Shown piece after piece: positions 17,775-25,862 of a DNA stretch of 64,000 nucleotides (position 1 is the first letter of the stretch; each line of letters begins with the position of its first letter). Made by a program: the position numbers and the translations under genes. Below the pieces are notes generated by a model. That model ran no database searches. It was given only the letters and a program-made list of their open reading frames with translations, and had not been told where the DNA came from. The stretch comes from Zavarzinella sp. (GTDB lineage: Bacteria; Planctomycetota; Planctomycetia; Gemmatales; Gemmataceae). Location of the stretch: positions 124,001-188,000 of the forward strand of contig JAWKTI010000003.1 of the NCBI GenBank assembly GCA_041399155.1, read 5' to 3'.

Positions 17775-18107
17775 CGTCATTCCCGCGCAGGCGTGAATCC
17801 ATGTCTTCAAACTTCGACCGCACCCTAACCCCCCAGCGCCTTCCTTCGTGCGGAAGGGCAGTAAGACGACCGCGGCAAACGCCTTCGGCTCATGAGGTAG
17901 TTTTCTTGCGGCTTGGCGTGAGATTATTTTAACAATGCCAGAAATTCCCTCCTTGGCGCTTTGGGCGATGGATTCCCGCTTTCGCGGGAATGAGGTTGTG
18001 ATCGGAAGACAACCTAACCCCCCAGCCCCTTCCCTCGCAAGGAAGGTGTAGCAAGGTAACCGCGACAAGTCAAATCGGCTCACCGCGGCAAATGCCTTCG
18101 GCTCACC
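17775..18107. repeat. Cluster of dispersed repeats, including a pair of dRS3-like palindromes
   Basis: The 17625-18161 gap has no supportable gene but several repeats. (1) ATTCCCGCGCAGGCGTGAAT at 17779-17798 and, inverted, ATTCCCGCTTTCGCGGGAAT at 17972-17991, both of the ATTCCC-N8-GGGAAT type. (2) CTAACCCCCCAGC followed by CCTTCC near 17825 and near 18013. (3) CCGCGGCAAACGCCTTCGGC near 17869 and a near-identical copy near 18082; its complement also occurs at 15782-15797. Their density suggests recombination-prone or REP-like DNA at the edge of the accessory region. Confidence 0.8.
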
Positions 18108-18161
18108 AGGCAGGCCAAGTTTACTGCCCGTCATTTCACTATCCGTGGCAGCTCCTTCGAT

Positions 18162-18848
18162 TTACAGTGAAAGTTGTTTTCTGAGAATCCCGGGGCGTTC
18201 GAGGCCGCGTTGCCTGGTTTGTTGCCAATCGACATATGCCAGATAGCTCAGCCCAATCAGAATAATGTAAGTAATCGTGGTGGCCAGGAATGATTTGGAA
18301 GTAAACTTCAACGCACTGCCTGCGTACTGATTAAGTCGAATTTTGATTCCACGGAAGTCGACAGAATACATTTCATCCAGGATCAGGTGGGAGAGGAAGC
18401 CAAGCATCGCCCCGACTCCCAGAAAGATTTTTTTCTGCCGGTCGTCGGAATCGTAGATCAGGTAAATGCTTAAGCCAACGATCAGCATTGCTGGCACGGA
18501 ATGAAACATCCCGCGGTGGACCGTCAGGCGGTTAAAAAAGCGTTTCAGGCCAAATCGAATGAAGACATACATGCCGATCAGTACCAGCATCACTTCTTCC
18601 TGATTCAGCGAGGTATATTGCAGGCGTTGCAACAACAGCAGTGGGACAAAGCTGGCTGCTACACCAAACAGGCCACGAACCGGGTAACCGTTGTTGCAGT
18701 CCAGGTCGGGCAATAATCCCCCCACGGTGGCGGCCACGCCACCCAGAATTGCTGTGGCAGGTTCCATGCCAAGCGGGTTCACACCGATCCCACCATAAAG
18801 CAGGCCGGTAATGGTTGATGTGGTAATGTGACCACGAAAATTGGCCAT
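18162..18848 (-). CDS. YdjM-like membrane-bound metal-dependent hydrolase (DUF457)
   Basis: 228 residues with about five hydrophobic segments. The family's polar motifs are present: an N-terminal HITTSTITG, LPDLDCNNG (metal-ligand Asp pair), TVHRGMFHSVPAML (HRG..H), and LSHLILDEMYSVD. These match the YdjM / DUF457 inner-membrane hydrolase family, related to phospholipase-like and LexA-regulated proteins of unknown substrate. Strand NGYPVRGLF precedes the second helix. It is separated from the divergent PSP1 gene by about 100 bp. The last about 20 residues (RQRGLERPGILRKQLSL) are basic and probably cytoplasmic. Confidence 0.8.
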   Translation of the reverse strand: MANFRGHITTSTITGLLYGGIGVNPLGMEPATAILGGVAATVGGLLPDLDCNNGYPVRGLFGVAASFVPLLLLQRLQYTSLNQEEVMLVLIGMYVFIRFGLKRFFNRLTVHRGMFHSVPAMLIVGLSIYLIYDSDDRQKKIFLGVGAMLGFLSHLILDEMYSVDFRGIKIRLNQYAGSALKFTSKSFLATTITYIILIGLSYLAYVDWQQTRQRGLERPGILRKQLSL

Positions 18849-18952
18849 GGCATCCTCCCTATTTTGGCCGATATCGGGAAACTTCCTGAATTCCCCAGTG
18901 GGCAGTATATCTTAACAGATATCGATATTCGAAAAAGAGCGTTTGTTTTCTC

Positions 18953-19582
18953 ATGCATCATCTGGTTCAATTCGGCCTGAATCGCTATCTGGGGCATATT
19001 GCCAGCGACCACCCCCTGCCACGTGGCAGTTCGGTGGTGATTACCACCCCACGTGGGAGTGAAATTGCTCAGATTATCGACGAATTATCCGCTGATTCCG
19101 CCCTGGTGCGGCAGGAACCCCCCAATTCCCTGCTTCGAACAGCCACAGTTGCAGACCTGGAAGCCCACACCGCAGCAACAGCCAAAGCGCGACAAATATT
19201 AGAAAAGTGTGAGAATTTGGTGGCAGCCCACGATCTTCCCGTGATGGTGATTGACTGTGAACTGCTGCTTTCCCATGATGTGGCCTACATTCAAGTGCTG
19301 CACTGGCAGGAAACCAATCTGGATTCTGTCGTGCTGGAGTTGGCAGAAGAGTTTCAGATGCGGGTGTTTGTGGAAGACCACACCCGCAAGCAGACAGCAC
19401 CGCAGGAATCGGGCTGCACCACGTGCGGCTCCAGCAAGTCTGGTGGGTGCAGTAGTTGTGGTAGTGGTTGTTCCACCGGCAGTTGCAGTAAAGGAAAGGT
19501 CGCCAGTGCGGAAGAACTGACCAGTTACTTCGCAAATCTGCGGCAGGAAATGGAAAAAAACGCACGCATTGCACTCAACTGA
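18953..19582 (+). CDS. PSP1-domain protein with a cysteine-rich tail
   Basis: 209 residues. The N-terminal half follows the PSP1 C-terminal-domain pattern: VQFGLNRYLGHIASDHPLPR, GSSVVITTPRGSEIAQII, a helix of Ala/Glu residues, then MVIDCELLLSHDVAYIQVL and LELAEEFQMRVFVE. PSP1-type proteins in bacteria (such as Bacillus YaaT) act in regulatory or RNA-degradation complexes. The C-terminal region (about residues 143-182) has at least eight cysteines in CTTCGSS, GCSSCGSGCS and TGSCSKG motifs, typical of a metal-binding tail. YaaT-like proteins ligand an iron-sulfur cluster, so this could be similar; that is inference. Confidence 0.75.
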   Translation: MHHLVQFGLNRYLGHIASDHPLPRGSSVVITTPRGSEIAQIIDELSADSALVRQEPPNSLLRTATVADLEAHTAATAKARQILEKCENLVAAHDLPVMVIDCELLLSHDVAYIQVLHWQETNLDSVVLELAEEFQMRVFVEDHTRKQTAPQESGCTTCGSSKSGGCSSCGSGCSTGSCSKGKVASAEELTSYFANLRQEMEKNARIALN

Positions 19583-19678
19583 CAATCATTTCTCGATGTT
19601 GACCGGAAAAACGTTCAACGGAGATTTCTTCTCCCGGTTTTTGGTGTATTCTAATTTTTGTTGACTGGAGCTACACCC

Positions 19679-20245
19679 ATGAACCACTGGAACACCACAA
19701 ACGAACTGATGGTTCATCGCACCCGCATGGTGTGGTATGGCAAAACATCTCTGCCAACCACATTGCCCACCGGCTATCTGGCTTTACCATGGTGCCCGGA
19801 ATTGCTGGAAGATCATGCGATGGTGCTGGCTGCCGCCTTCGCCGAAACGTTGGATGCCTTGCTGTTCCCCAGGCTTGGGAGCCTGCAAACTACCCTGGGG
19901 TTGATGGACAATACCATCAGCCATCCCGGTTTTCTGCCCACAACCACCTGGCTGATTACTGGCCCCACTGGTGCCTGTGCCGTGGTACAGGGGATCAAGG
20001 ACAGTCCGGATTCCGGCTACATTATGAATCTGGCCGTATGCCCGGACCACCAGAACCGTGGGCTGGGGCGAAAATGCCTGGAACTGGCATTGAATGGTTT
20101 TAAGCAAGCGGGAATTACCCGCGTAACACTCGAAGCCACTACTGGTAACGTGGCAGCAATGCGGCTCTACGAATCACTCGGCTTTACTACGCTCAGCACA
20201 CTTTACCGCGAAATCAAAGATACCCCAGATCCCTACTGCATCTGA
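19679..20245 (+). CDS. GNAT-family N-acetyltransferase
   Basis: 188 residues from ATG 19679, 9 bp after CTGGAG; an upstream in-frame start at 19658 is less likely. The acetyl-CoA binding motif A is in the C-terminal half: MNLAVCPDHQNRGLGRKCLE, where the Q/R-x-x-G-x-G pyrophosphate loop is NRGLGRK, followed by VTLEATTGNVAAMRLYESLGF, the standard motif B. The substrate is unknown; the N-terminal domain (about 90 residues) shows no recognised fold. Confidence 0.85.
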   Translation: MNHWNTTNELMVHRTRMVWYGKTSLPTTLPTGYLALPWCPELLEDHAMVLAAAFAETLDALLFPRLGSLQTTLGLMDNTISHPGFLPTTTWLITGPTGACAVVQGIKDSPDSGYIMNLAVCPDHQNRGLGRKCLELALNGFKQAGITRVTLEATTGNVAAMRLYESLGFTTLSTLYREIKDTPDPYCI

Positions 20246-20639
20246 TTTGAAGACAGAAAAAAATCCAAAAATTTTTGCTCGATTCAGCACTTTTCTGCAA
20301 ACCACAAATCCAAGGCAATCATAGACCTTTTCATCAACTACCAACCTTGACAGAGAATATTCCCTTTCATCGACGTAAGCTCTTTGAAAATAATTGCTTG
20401 CGATGATTTGCCGGCAAATTCGTGTCGATAATTGCGGGAAATCACTTTATTATATAATTGTCTATAAATGTATATTAAATCGACAACAATCACCTCCCAG
20501 GCCCAGCTCGGGCGGGCATTTAATGCGAAATTAAGCAAATAAATTCAACAAAAATATACTTGACAACGATTATATACGCATGTACATTTCATATATCCTC
20601 TTTTGGGGGATCAACTGGAAGTGTCTGGAGGATGGATTC
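20246..20639. promoter_or_regulatory. Intergenic region with a probable sigma70-type promoter
   Basis: This 394-bp AT-rich gap holds no convincing gene. TTGACA at 20560-20565 is followed, after 17 bp, by TACATT at 20583-20588; a TATATA lies between. The position is about 50 bp before the start of the gene at 20640, so it is a plausible promoter for it. A TTATATAATTG stretch near 20450 is of unknown meaning. Confidence 0.5.
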
Positions 20640-21089
20640 ATGGATAATTGGCGAACAATCTGGCGGGAAGGTCTGGCACCTTCGCTTTCCACTACTGGCT
20701 TGCTGGCGTTGCACGATGCGTTGCTGAATGATGACCAACGGATCATCCAAGGTGCGACGACATCGCCCCCACCTTTGCGAACGGTGCGGCACTGGCCCAT
20801 CGAAGCAAGTTGTGCCATCGGCTTCTGTGCGTGGCAGGGTGAAGGGTTGGATACCACTGGTGAAGTGGAAGATTTTTTCACCCAGACCTGTCGCGAAGCG
20901 GAAGCCCGCATGGGCCAGAAGGCTGCCTGTCGCTGGTTTCTGAATTGGTTTGATGATACGCCCCGCGAAAAAATGCGCCGCGAACTGCGTTCGGAAGTGT
21001 TGCGGGTGTTGCACCAACGTGGCACCGTGGTTGAACAACAACCGAAACGAGTGCGGAAAGAAAAAGTGTCTCAACCCGCAGCAGTGTAA
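20640..21089 (+). CDS. Hypothetical protein, 149 residues
   Basis: I do not recognise it. The start at ATG 20640 follows CTGGAGGATGG; the longer ORF from 20580 would place a promoter-like element inside the gene. The protein is soluble, with two Trp/Cys-rich segments (RHWPIEASCAIGFCAWQGEG, RWFLNWFDDTPREKM) and a basic tail (QPKRVRKEKVSQ). It seems to be the first of several co-directional genes (small zinc-ribbon protein, selA, hemG), but the functional link is unclear. Confidence 0.6.
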   Translation: MDNWRTIWREGLAPSLSTTGLLALHDALLNDDQRIIQGATTSPPPLRTVRHWPIEASCAIGFCAWQGEGLDTTGEVEDFFTQTCREAEARMGQKAACRWFLNWFDDTPREKMRRELRSEVLRVLHQRGTVVEQQPKRVRKEKVSQPAAV

Positions 21090-21149
21090 AGACTTAGAGA
21101 AATTAAATATTCGTTTTATTGTCAGATAGATTGATCAAGGAGAATTGAA

Positions 21150-21464
21150 ATGTTAAAGTGCCGTCATTGCTCTCATGCAAAAGTAAATCGTCCCCGTGGT
21201 CTGTGCTGGTCGTGCTATTACACGCCCGGAGTGAAAGAATTGTACCCCAGCACCAGCAAATATGCCCACCGTGGCGTGGGGAATTTCTGTGGCACACCTG
21301 CTATTCCGGAAATGGCAACCGCAGCACAACCAGGAAGCGAGGCAAAAATTGCCATTCTGATGGAACGTGCAAAGGCCGGTTTGACCTTGTGGCACCCCGA
21401 CGATGCGTGCGACTACCATGGTGCCACCGTGGAGATCACTTCGGATCTGGCACTGGCCTGCTGA
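21150..21464 (+). CDS. Small zinc-ribbon-like protein
   Basis: 104 residues. The N-terminus has CRHCSHAKVNRPRGLCWSC, two CxxC pairs 13 residues apart, consistent with a zinc ribbon, followed by YYTPGVKELYPSTSKYAHRG. The remainder (AKIAILMERAKAGLTLWHPDD) is helical. AAGGAG precedes the ATG by 7 bp. I recall similar short proteins in Gemmata-type genomes, but no function is known to me. Confidence 0.7.
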   Translation: MLKCRHCSHAKVNRPRGLCWSCYYTPGVKELYPSTSKYAHRGVGNFCGTPAIPEMATAAQPGSEAKIAILMERAKAGLTLWHPDDACDYHGATVEITSDLALAC

Positions 21465-21544
21465 GGCGGCGACACCATCGCGAAGCCCTACTGCCCAATT
21501 CATAAGATGAAAATGTGGGAGTTGACGCACCTCGCGTGGGAACG

Positions 21545-22942
21545 ATGAACGAAAAATATCTACGCCAATTACCGGCCGTTCATCAGTTTCAACAGGGGGA
21601 AAGCTACCAGATATTGCAGCAGCACTTCGATGAGCGCCAGATTGTCAACGTAATTCGGGAAGTGTTGGCCGAAGCCCGCAGAAACATCTTGCAGCAGGGT
21701 GCGTCTGCTCTTCAAACACTTGCAGATTACCATGCTATTGTTCGCGAACGCTTGCATCAAATGCACCAGCCCAAAATTCAGCCGGTGTTCAATGCCACCG
21801 GGATTATTCTGCACACCAATCTGGGGCGGGCACCAATTCTGCCAGCGGCAGCACACGCAGCCAGTGCCGTGGCAACAGGTTACAGTAATCTGGAACTGGA
21901 TTTAGAAAGTGGGAAACGCTCAAAACGACAACTCCCACTGCGAAGTGCATTACAGCACCTGATTGGGTGCGAATCGGCAACCGCGGTCAATAATTGTGCC
22001 GCAGCCACCATCATTGTTCTGCGTGCGATTGCCACCGGCAAAGAAGTGATCGTTTCACGTGGGCAACTCGTCGAAATTGGTGGTAGTTTTCGCATTCCGG
22101 AAATCATGACGGTTTCTGGTGCCACCTTACGTGAAGTGGGCACCACAAATATTACTCGGCTGGCGGATTATGAAAAGAATATTCATGAGAATACCGCCGC
22201 ACTGATGCGGGTGCATTGTAGCAACTATCGTATCCAGGGATTTACCGAAAGTGTGCCACTGCAGGCACTAGTAGAATTGGGAAAGAAATATCATCTGCCG
22301 GTGATCGACGACCTGGGCAGTGGGGCGCTGGAAGATTTTTCACAGTATGGTCTGCAGGCAGACCCCACTGTGCAGGAGAGTATTGCCACCGGTGCGGACG
22401 TGGTACTCTTCAGTGGCGATAAACTGCTTGGTGGGCCTCAGGCAGGTCTGATTGTGGGCAAAAAGCAATGGATCGATCGAATAGAATCCGATCCACTGAT
22501 GCGTGCGTTGCGACTGGATAAAATGACGCTGGCTGCGATGGAAGTAACTTTGCTGCACCACTTGCAGGGTGGGAAAGCATCAGAGCCACTGCCAACTCAG
22601 GAAATGTACCGTCGCCCTTTGGCTCAGGTGGAATCCCAGGCACGCACGCTGGCAACTGCATTGCAGAGTTATTTCCCACCAGGGCAGATCCAGGTGGTGC
22701 CCACTGAAGCATATCTAGGTGGGGGAACACTGCCCGATTCTGCGATGCCCAGTTGGGGCGTGCGCTTGGTTCATTCCGACTGGTCTTCGGAAGAACTTGC
22801 GAAAAAGTTACGCACCCTGGCCAGGCCGCCTGTATTGGCAAGAATCGTGCACGATGCCGTGGTACTTGATGTGCGAACCATCCCCACGAGGCAGCAGGAT
22901 GCTTTTACTGAGACGTTGAAAGAGCTATTTGAGCAACAATGA
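21545..22942 (+). CDS. selA: L-seryl-tRNA(Sec) selenium transferase
   Basis: 465 residues from ATG 21545 (an in-frame GTG/ATG at 21515 is possible). It begins with the SelA N-terminal helix (RQLPAVHQ) and the RNILQQGASAL segment, then has FNATGIILHTNLGRAPI, VNNCAAATIIVLRA, RGQLVEIGGSFRIPEIMTVS, DDLGSGALEDFS and the PLP lysine motif FSGDKLLGGPQAGLIVG. These define SelA, the PLP enzyme that turns seryl-tRNA(Sec) into selenocysteinyl-tRNA. The stop codon overlaps the start of the next gene, so translation may be coupled. No selB, selD or tRNA-Sec gene is visible in the window. Confidence 0.93.
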   Translation: MNEKYLRQLPAVHQFQQGESYQILQQHFDERQIVNVIREVLAEARRNILQQGASALQTLADYHAIVRERLHQMHQPKIQPVFNATGIILHTNLGRAPILPAAAHAASAVATGYSNLELDLESGKRSKRQLPLRSALQHLIGCESATAVNNCAAATIIVLRAIATGKEVIVSRGQLVEIGGSFRIPEIMTVSGATLREVGTTNITRLADYEKNIHENTAALMRVHCSNYRIQGFTESVPLQALVELGKKYHLPVIDDLGSGALEDFSQYGLQADPTVQESIATGADVVLFSGDKLLGGPQAGLIVGKKQWIDRIESDPLMRALRLDKMTLAAMEVTLLHHLQGGKASEPLPTQEMYRRPLAQVESQARTLATALQSYFPPGQIQVVPTEAYLGGGTLPDSAMPSWGVRLVHSDWSSEELAKKLRTLARPPVLARIVHDAVVLDVRTIPTRQQDAFTETLKELFEQQ

Positions 22943-24363
22943 TGCATCAGCCACGGAAAATTGCAATTGTCGGTGGGGGTCTTTCTGGCCTGGCATTAGC
23001 TTTTCGCCTTCGCCAGACCACCGATGCGGCAATTTCGCTGTTTGAAGGTCGCCCACGTTTCGGTGGGATGATTGGCACAATAGAAGATCGTGGTTTTCGC
23101 GTGGAAACGGGTCCCAACGGTATCTTCAGCAATAAGCCATCAACGATCAATCTGTGCCACGATGTGGGGCTGGGTAGCCAATTGCTGGAAGCCAGCCCTG
23201 CCGCACAGAAAAATCGGTATTTGTATCTGAACGAGCGGTTGCAGAAACTTCCCGGCTCGTTGTTGAGTTTTTTGTTTTCCCCACTGCTCTCTGTGGGGGC
23301 CAAATGGCGGCTACTGACAGAAAAGTATCGGCGTTCCCCACTGCCACTGCCAGAAGACGAAACGGTAATGCAATTCGCGGAACGACGGGCAGGTAAGGAA
23401 ATTGCGTCGATTTTTGCCCGAGCGATGGTTACTGGTATTCAGGCCGGTGATCCTGAAAAACTGAGCCTGCCAGCCAATTTCCCCCGCCTGGCACAGTACG
23501 AAAAAGAACACGGCAGCGTGCTGCGTGGTGTCTCAGCTGCGGGAAAACTGCGTCGGAAACAGGCGAAAGAATCTGGCAACGCTCTGAAACGCCCCGCTAC
23601 CTGGTCGTTTGTGGGTGGCCTGCAAGTGATGACCGATCAGATTACTTCGCAACTCCAGCAGTCGCAACAGGTAACGCTGCAAGTCGATGCACCCATTCAG
23701 GTGCTGCGGAAAGCAAGCAATTCCCCCACGTGGGAAGTGGGTGTTGATCCCACGAATACGGAATCGTTTGATGTAGTTATCCTGACCAACCCTGCGTACG
23801 TTCAGGCAGACCTGCTGGCCCGAGTGGATGAAACCCTGGCAACGGAGGTCGCGGCGATTCCTTACAACCGGATCGCAGTGGTTGCGATGGGCTATCGCGA
23901 AGCGGATGTCCGCACTGCACCGCACGATGGTTTTGGCTTTATTGTGCCCCACGCACCGCAGACGATCCTGGGGGCACAATGGTGTAGTTCGATTTTCCCG
24001 GAACGGGCTCCCCACGGCTGCGTACTTTGGCGTGCCCTTATTGGTGGGGCCGGACAGACCGAAATGTTGGATCGATCTGACGACGAATTGAGCGTTTTTG
24101 CCCACCGTGAAGTGGGGCGAATGATGGGTTTTTCTGCAGAACCAGTATTTTCCCGCGTGGTGCGTTGGGAACGGGCCATTCCCCAATACCACGTGGGGCA
24201 CCTGGCACGCGTGGCACGGATTGAACAGCAGTTGCAGCACCACCTGGGGTTGTTTCTGGGTGGCAACGCTTACCACGGAATTGCGATGAATGATTGCACG
24301 GAACAGGCAGACCTCCTGGCAGCAAAGATCGTTTCTTATTTGAATTTGCTGGCAAAATCCTGA
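22939..24363 (+). CDS. hemG: Protoporphyrinogen oxidase (oxygen-dependent, FAD)
   Basis: 474 residues. The dinucleotide-binding motif is IAIVGGGLSGLALAFRL, then LFEGRPRFGGMIGT and GFRVETGPNGIFSNKP, all diagnostic of HemG/HemY-type protoporphyrinogen oxidases. Conserved substrate-side segments (MQFAERRAGKEIASIFARAM, GIQAGDPEKLSLPANFP, and the late FLGGNAYHGIAMNDCTEQA FAD motif) are present. It catalyses the six-electron oxidation to protoporphyrin IX in haem synthesis. ATGATG at 22939-22944 overlaps the selA stop. No other haem gene is adjacent. Confidence 0.92.
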   Translation: MMHQPRKIAIVGGGLSGLALAFRLRQTTDAAISLFEGRPRFGGMIGTIEDRGFRVETGPNGIFSNKPSTINLCHDVGLGSQLLEASPAAQKNRYLYLNERLQKLPGSLLSFLFSPLLSVGAKWRLLTEKYRRSPLPLPEDETVMQFAERRAGKEIASIFARAMVTGIQAGDPEKLSLPANFPRLAQYEKEHGSVLRGVSAAGKLRRKQAKESGNALKRPATWSFVGGLQVMTDQITSQLQQSQQVTLQVDAPIQVLRKASNSPTWEVGVDPTNTESFDVVILTNPAYVQADLLARVDETLATEVAAIPYNRIAVVAMGYREADVRTAPHDGFGFIVPHAPQTILGAQWCSSIFPERAPHGCVLWRALIGGAGQTEMLDRSDDELSVFAHREVGRMMGFSAEPVFSRVVRWERAIPQYHVGHLARVARIEQQLQHHLGLFLGGNAYHGIAMNDCTEQADLLAAKIVSYLNLLAKS

Positions 24364-24515
24364 TAATAAGTGAAAGCAGGCTGGGAATGGTTTTGATTTT
24401 CAGCCACTATTGTTGCAAAATTAACTCCCAAAGTCATTGATGGTGATGGGATTACGGTCTGCAGACTTTCCCACCATTCGACGGACTTTGTTCACTCTCC
24501 AACCCCCGTGTGATC

Positions 24516-25808
24516 ATGAACCGTTCGGTACTTAGCTTAATTCTTGGTGGTGGACAGGGGCTGCGATTATTCCCCTTAACAAAAGATCGGGCCAAGCCCG
24601 CAGTTCCCGTTGCGGGCAAATATCGCCTGATTGATATTCCGATCAGTAACTGCATCAACAGTGGCATGGGGCGTATTTTCGTACTGACCCAGTTCATGAG
24701 CGTCAGTCTGCACCGTCACATCCAGAATACTTACCGTTTTGATAAGTTTAGTAAGTCTTTTGTCGAAGTGCTTGCCGCACAACAGACAATGGAAGGATCG
24801 CGGTGGTATCAGGGGAACGCCGATGCAGTTCGTCAGCAACTCAGCGAAGTGAAAGAGCATTTCGCCACCGATGACCTGATCCTCAGTGGGGATCAACTCT
24901 ATCGAATGGACTATCGCCAACTTCTGCAAACCCATGTCGAATCCGATGCCGATGTGACACTGGCGGTGCTGCCAGTGCCTGAAAGTCATGTCAGCGGCTT
25001 TGGCATCTTAAAAATTAATGAGAGCGGGCAGATTGAATCGTTCATCGAAAAGCCCAAAGTTTCTGAAGGTGAACACACTCCTTTCTTTACTGCTGCCGAA
25101 TGGATTGAATCGAAAGGGATCACATGTAAAGGTCGGCATTACCTGGCCAGTATGGGTATTTATCTGTTCAAACGGGAAGTTTTGCTCGATTTGCTGGCGA
25201 AAGACCCGGAAGATTCCGATTTTGGCCGCCATATTGTGCAGAAATACTTCAAAACCTTGAAGGTACAGTCCCACTTGTTTGATGGTTACTGGGAAGATCT
25301 TGGGACCATCAAATCGTACCATAGTTGTTCGCTGGATCTGGCGAAAGACCCACCGGAGTTTGATTTCTTCAGCACCGAAGGGATTATTTATACTAATACG
25401 CGGTATCTGCCTGCTTCCCGCATCTGTTCTGCCACCATTCAAGACAGTCTGATCAGCGATGGCTGCGTGGTGCTGCCGAACGCCGAAATCAAACGCAGTT
25501 TGCTAGGCGTCCGATGCCGTATTGGCGAAAAATCGATCATCCGAGATTCGGTCATCATCGGTGCGGACCGTTTCGAGTCAGACGCGGAACGTGCCGATAA
25601 TAAGAAAAACGGTATCCCCAGCTTTAACGTGGGAACTGGTTGCATCATCGAACGTGCGATTCTGGACAAAGATTGCCGTGTTGGGAATGATGTGGTGATC
25701 AATTACCGTGGGTCCGAACAGAATGTGGATGGCCCGTTCTACTACATCCGCGATGGTATCGTCGTGATTCCCAAAAATGCGATCGTGCCAGACAAAACAA
25801 AAATCTGA
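24516..25808 (+). CDS. glgC: Glucose-1-phosphate adenylyltransferase
   Basis: 430 residues from ATG 24516; a GTG two codons upstream (24510) is an alternative, and no clear ribosome site separates them. The nucleotide-binding motif LILGGGQGLRLFPLTKDRAK is intact, as are PAVPVAGKYRLIDIPISNC, WYQGNADAVRQQL, the GDQLYRMDY metal motif and FGILKIN, then WEDLGTI. The C-terminal third is a left-handed beta-helix (IKRSLLGVRCRIGEKSII). It forms ADP-glucose for glycogen synthesis and precedes galE on the same strand. Confidence 0.95.
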   Translation: MNRSVLSLILGGGQGLRLFPLTKDRAKPAVPVAGKYRLIDIPISNCINSGMGRIFVLTQFMSVSLHRHIQNTYRFDKFSKSFVEVLAAQQTMEGSRWYQGNADAVRQQLSEVKEHFATDDLILSGDQLYRMDYRQLLQTHVESDADVTLAVLPVPESHVSGFGILKINESGQIESFIEKPKVSEGEHTPFFTAAEWIESKGITCKGRHYLASMGIYLFKREVLLDLLAKDPEDSDFGRHIVQKYFKTLKVQSHLFDGYWEDLGTIKSYHSCSLDLAKDPPEFDFFSTEGIIYTNTRYLPASRICSATIQDSLISDGCVVLPNAEIKRSLLGVRCRIGEKSIIRDSVIIGADRFESDAERADNKKNGIPSFNVGTGCIIERAILDKDCRVGNDVVINYRGSEQNVDGPFYYIRDGIVVIPKNAIVPDKTKI

Positions 25809-25862
25809 TATATAACCGAATGTCGAAATGATTTCGTAAGTGCTTGTTGTGAAAGGATTTGC

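Noticed and set aside
15821..18110. CRISPR array
   Set aside because: Repeats are few, of different types and irregularly spaced; no regular spacer pattern.
17703..18134. 143-residue ORF in the repeat block
   Set aside because: Its residues are translated repeat sequence (RRESM-type from ATTCCCGCG elements), not a protein.
23533..24276. 247-residue minus-strand ORF
   Set aside because: Lies opposite the FAD and substrate motifs of protoporphyrinogen oxidase; no motif of its own.
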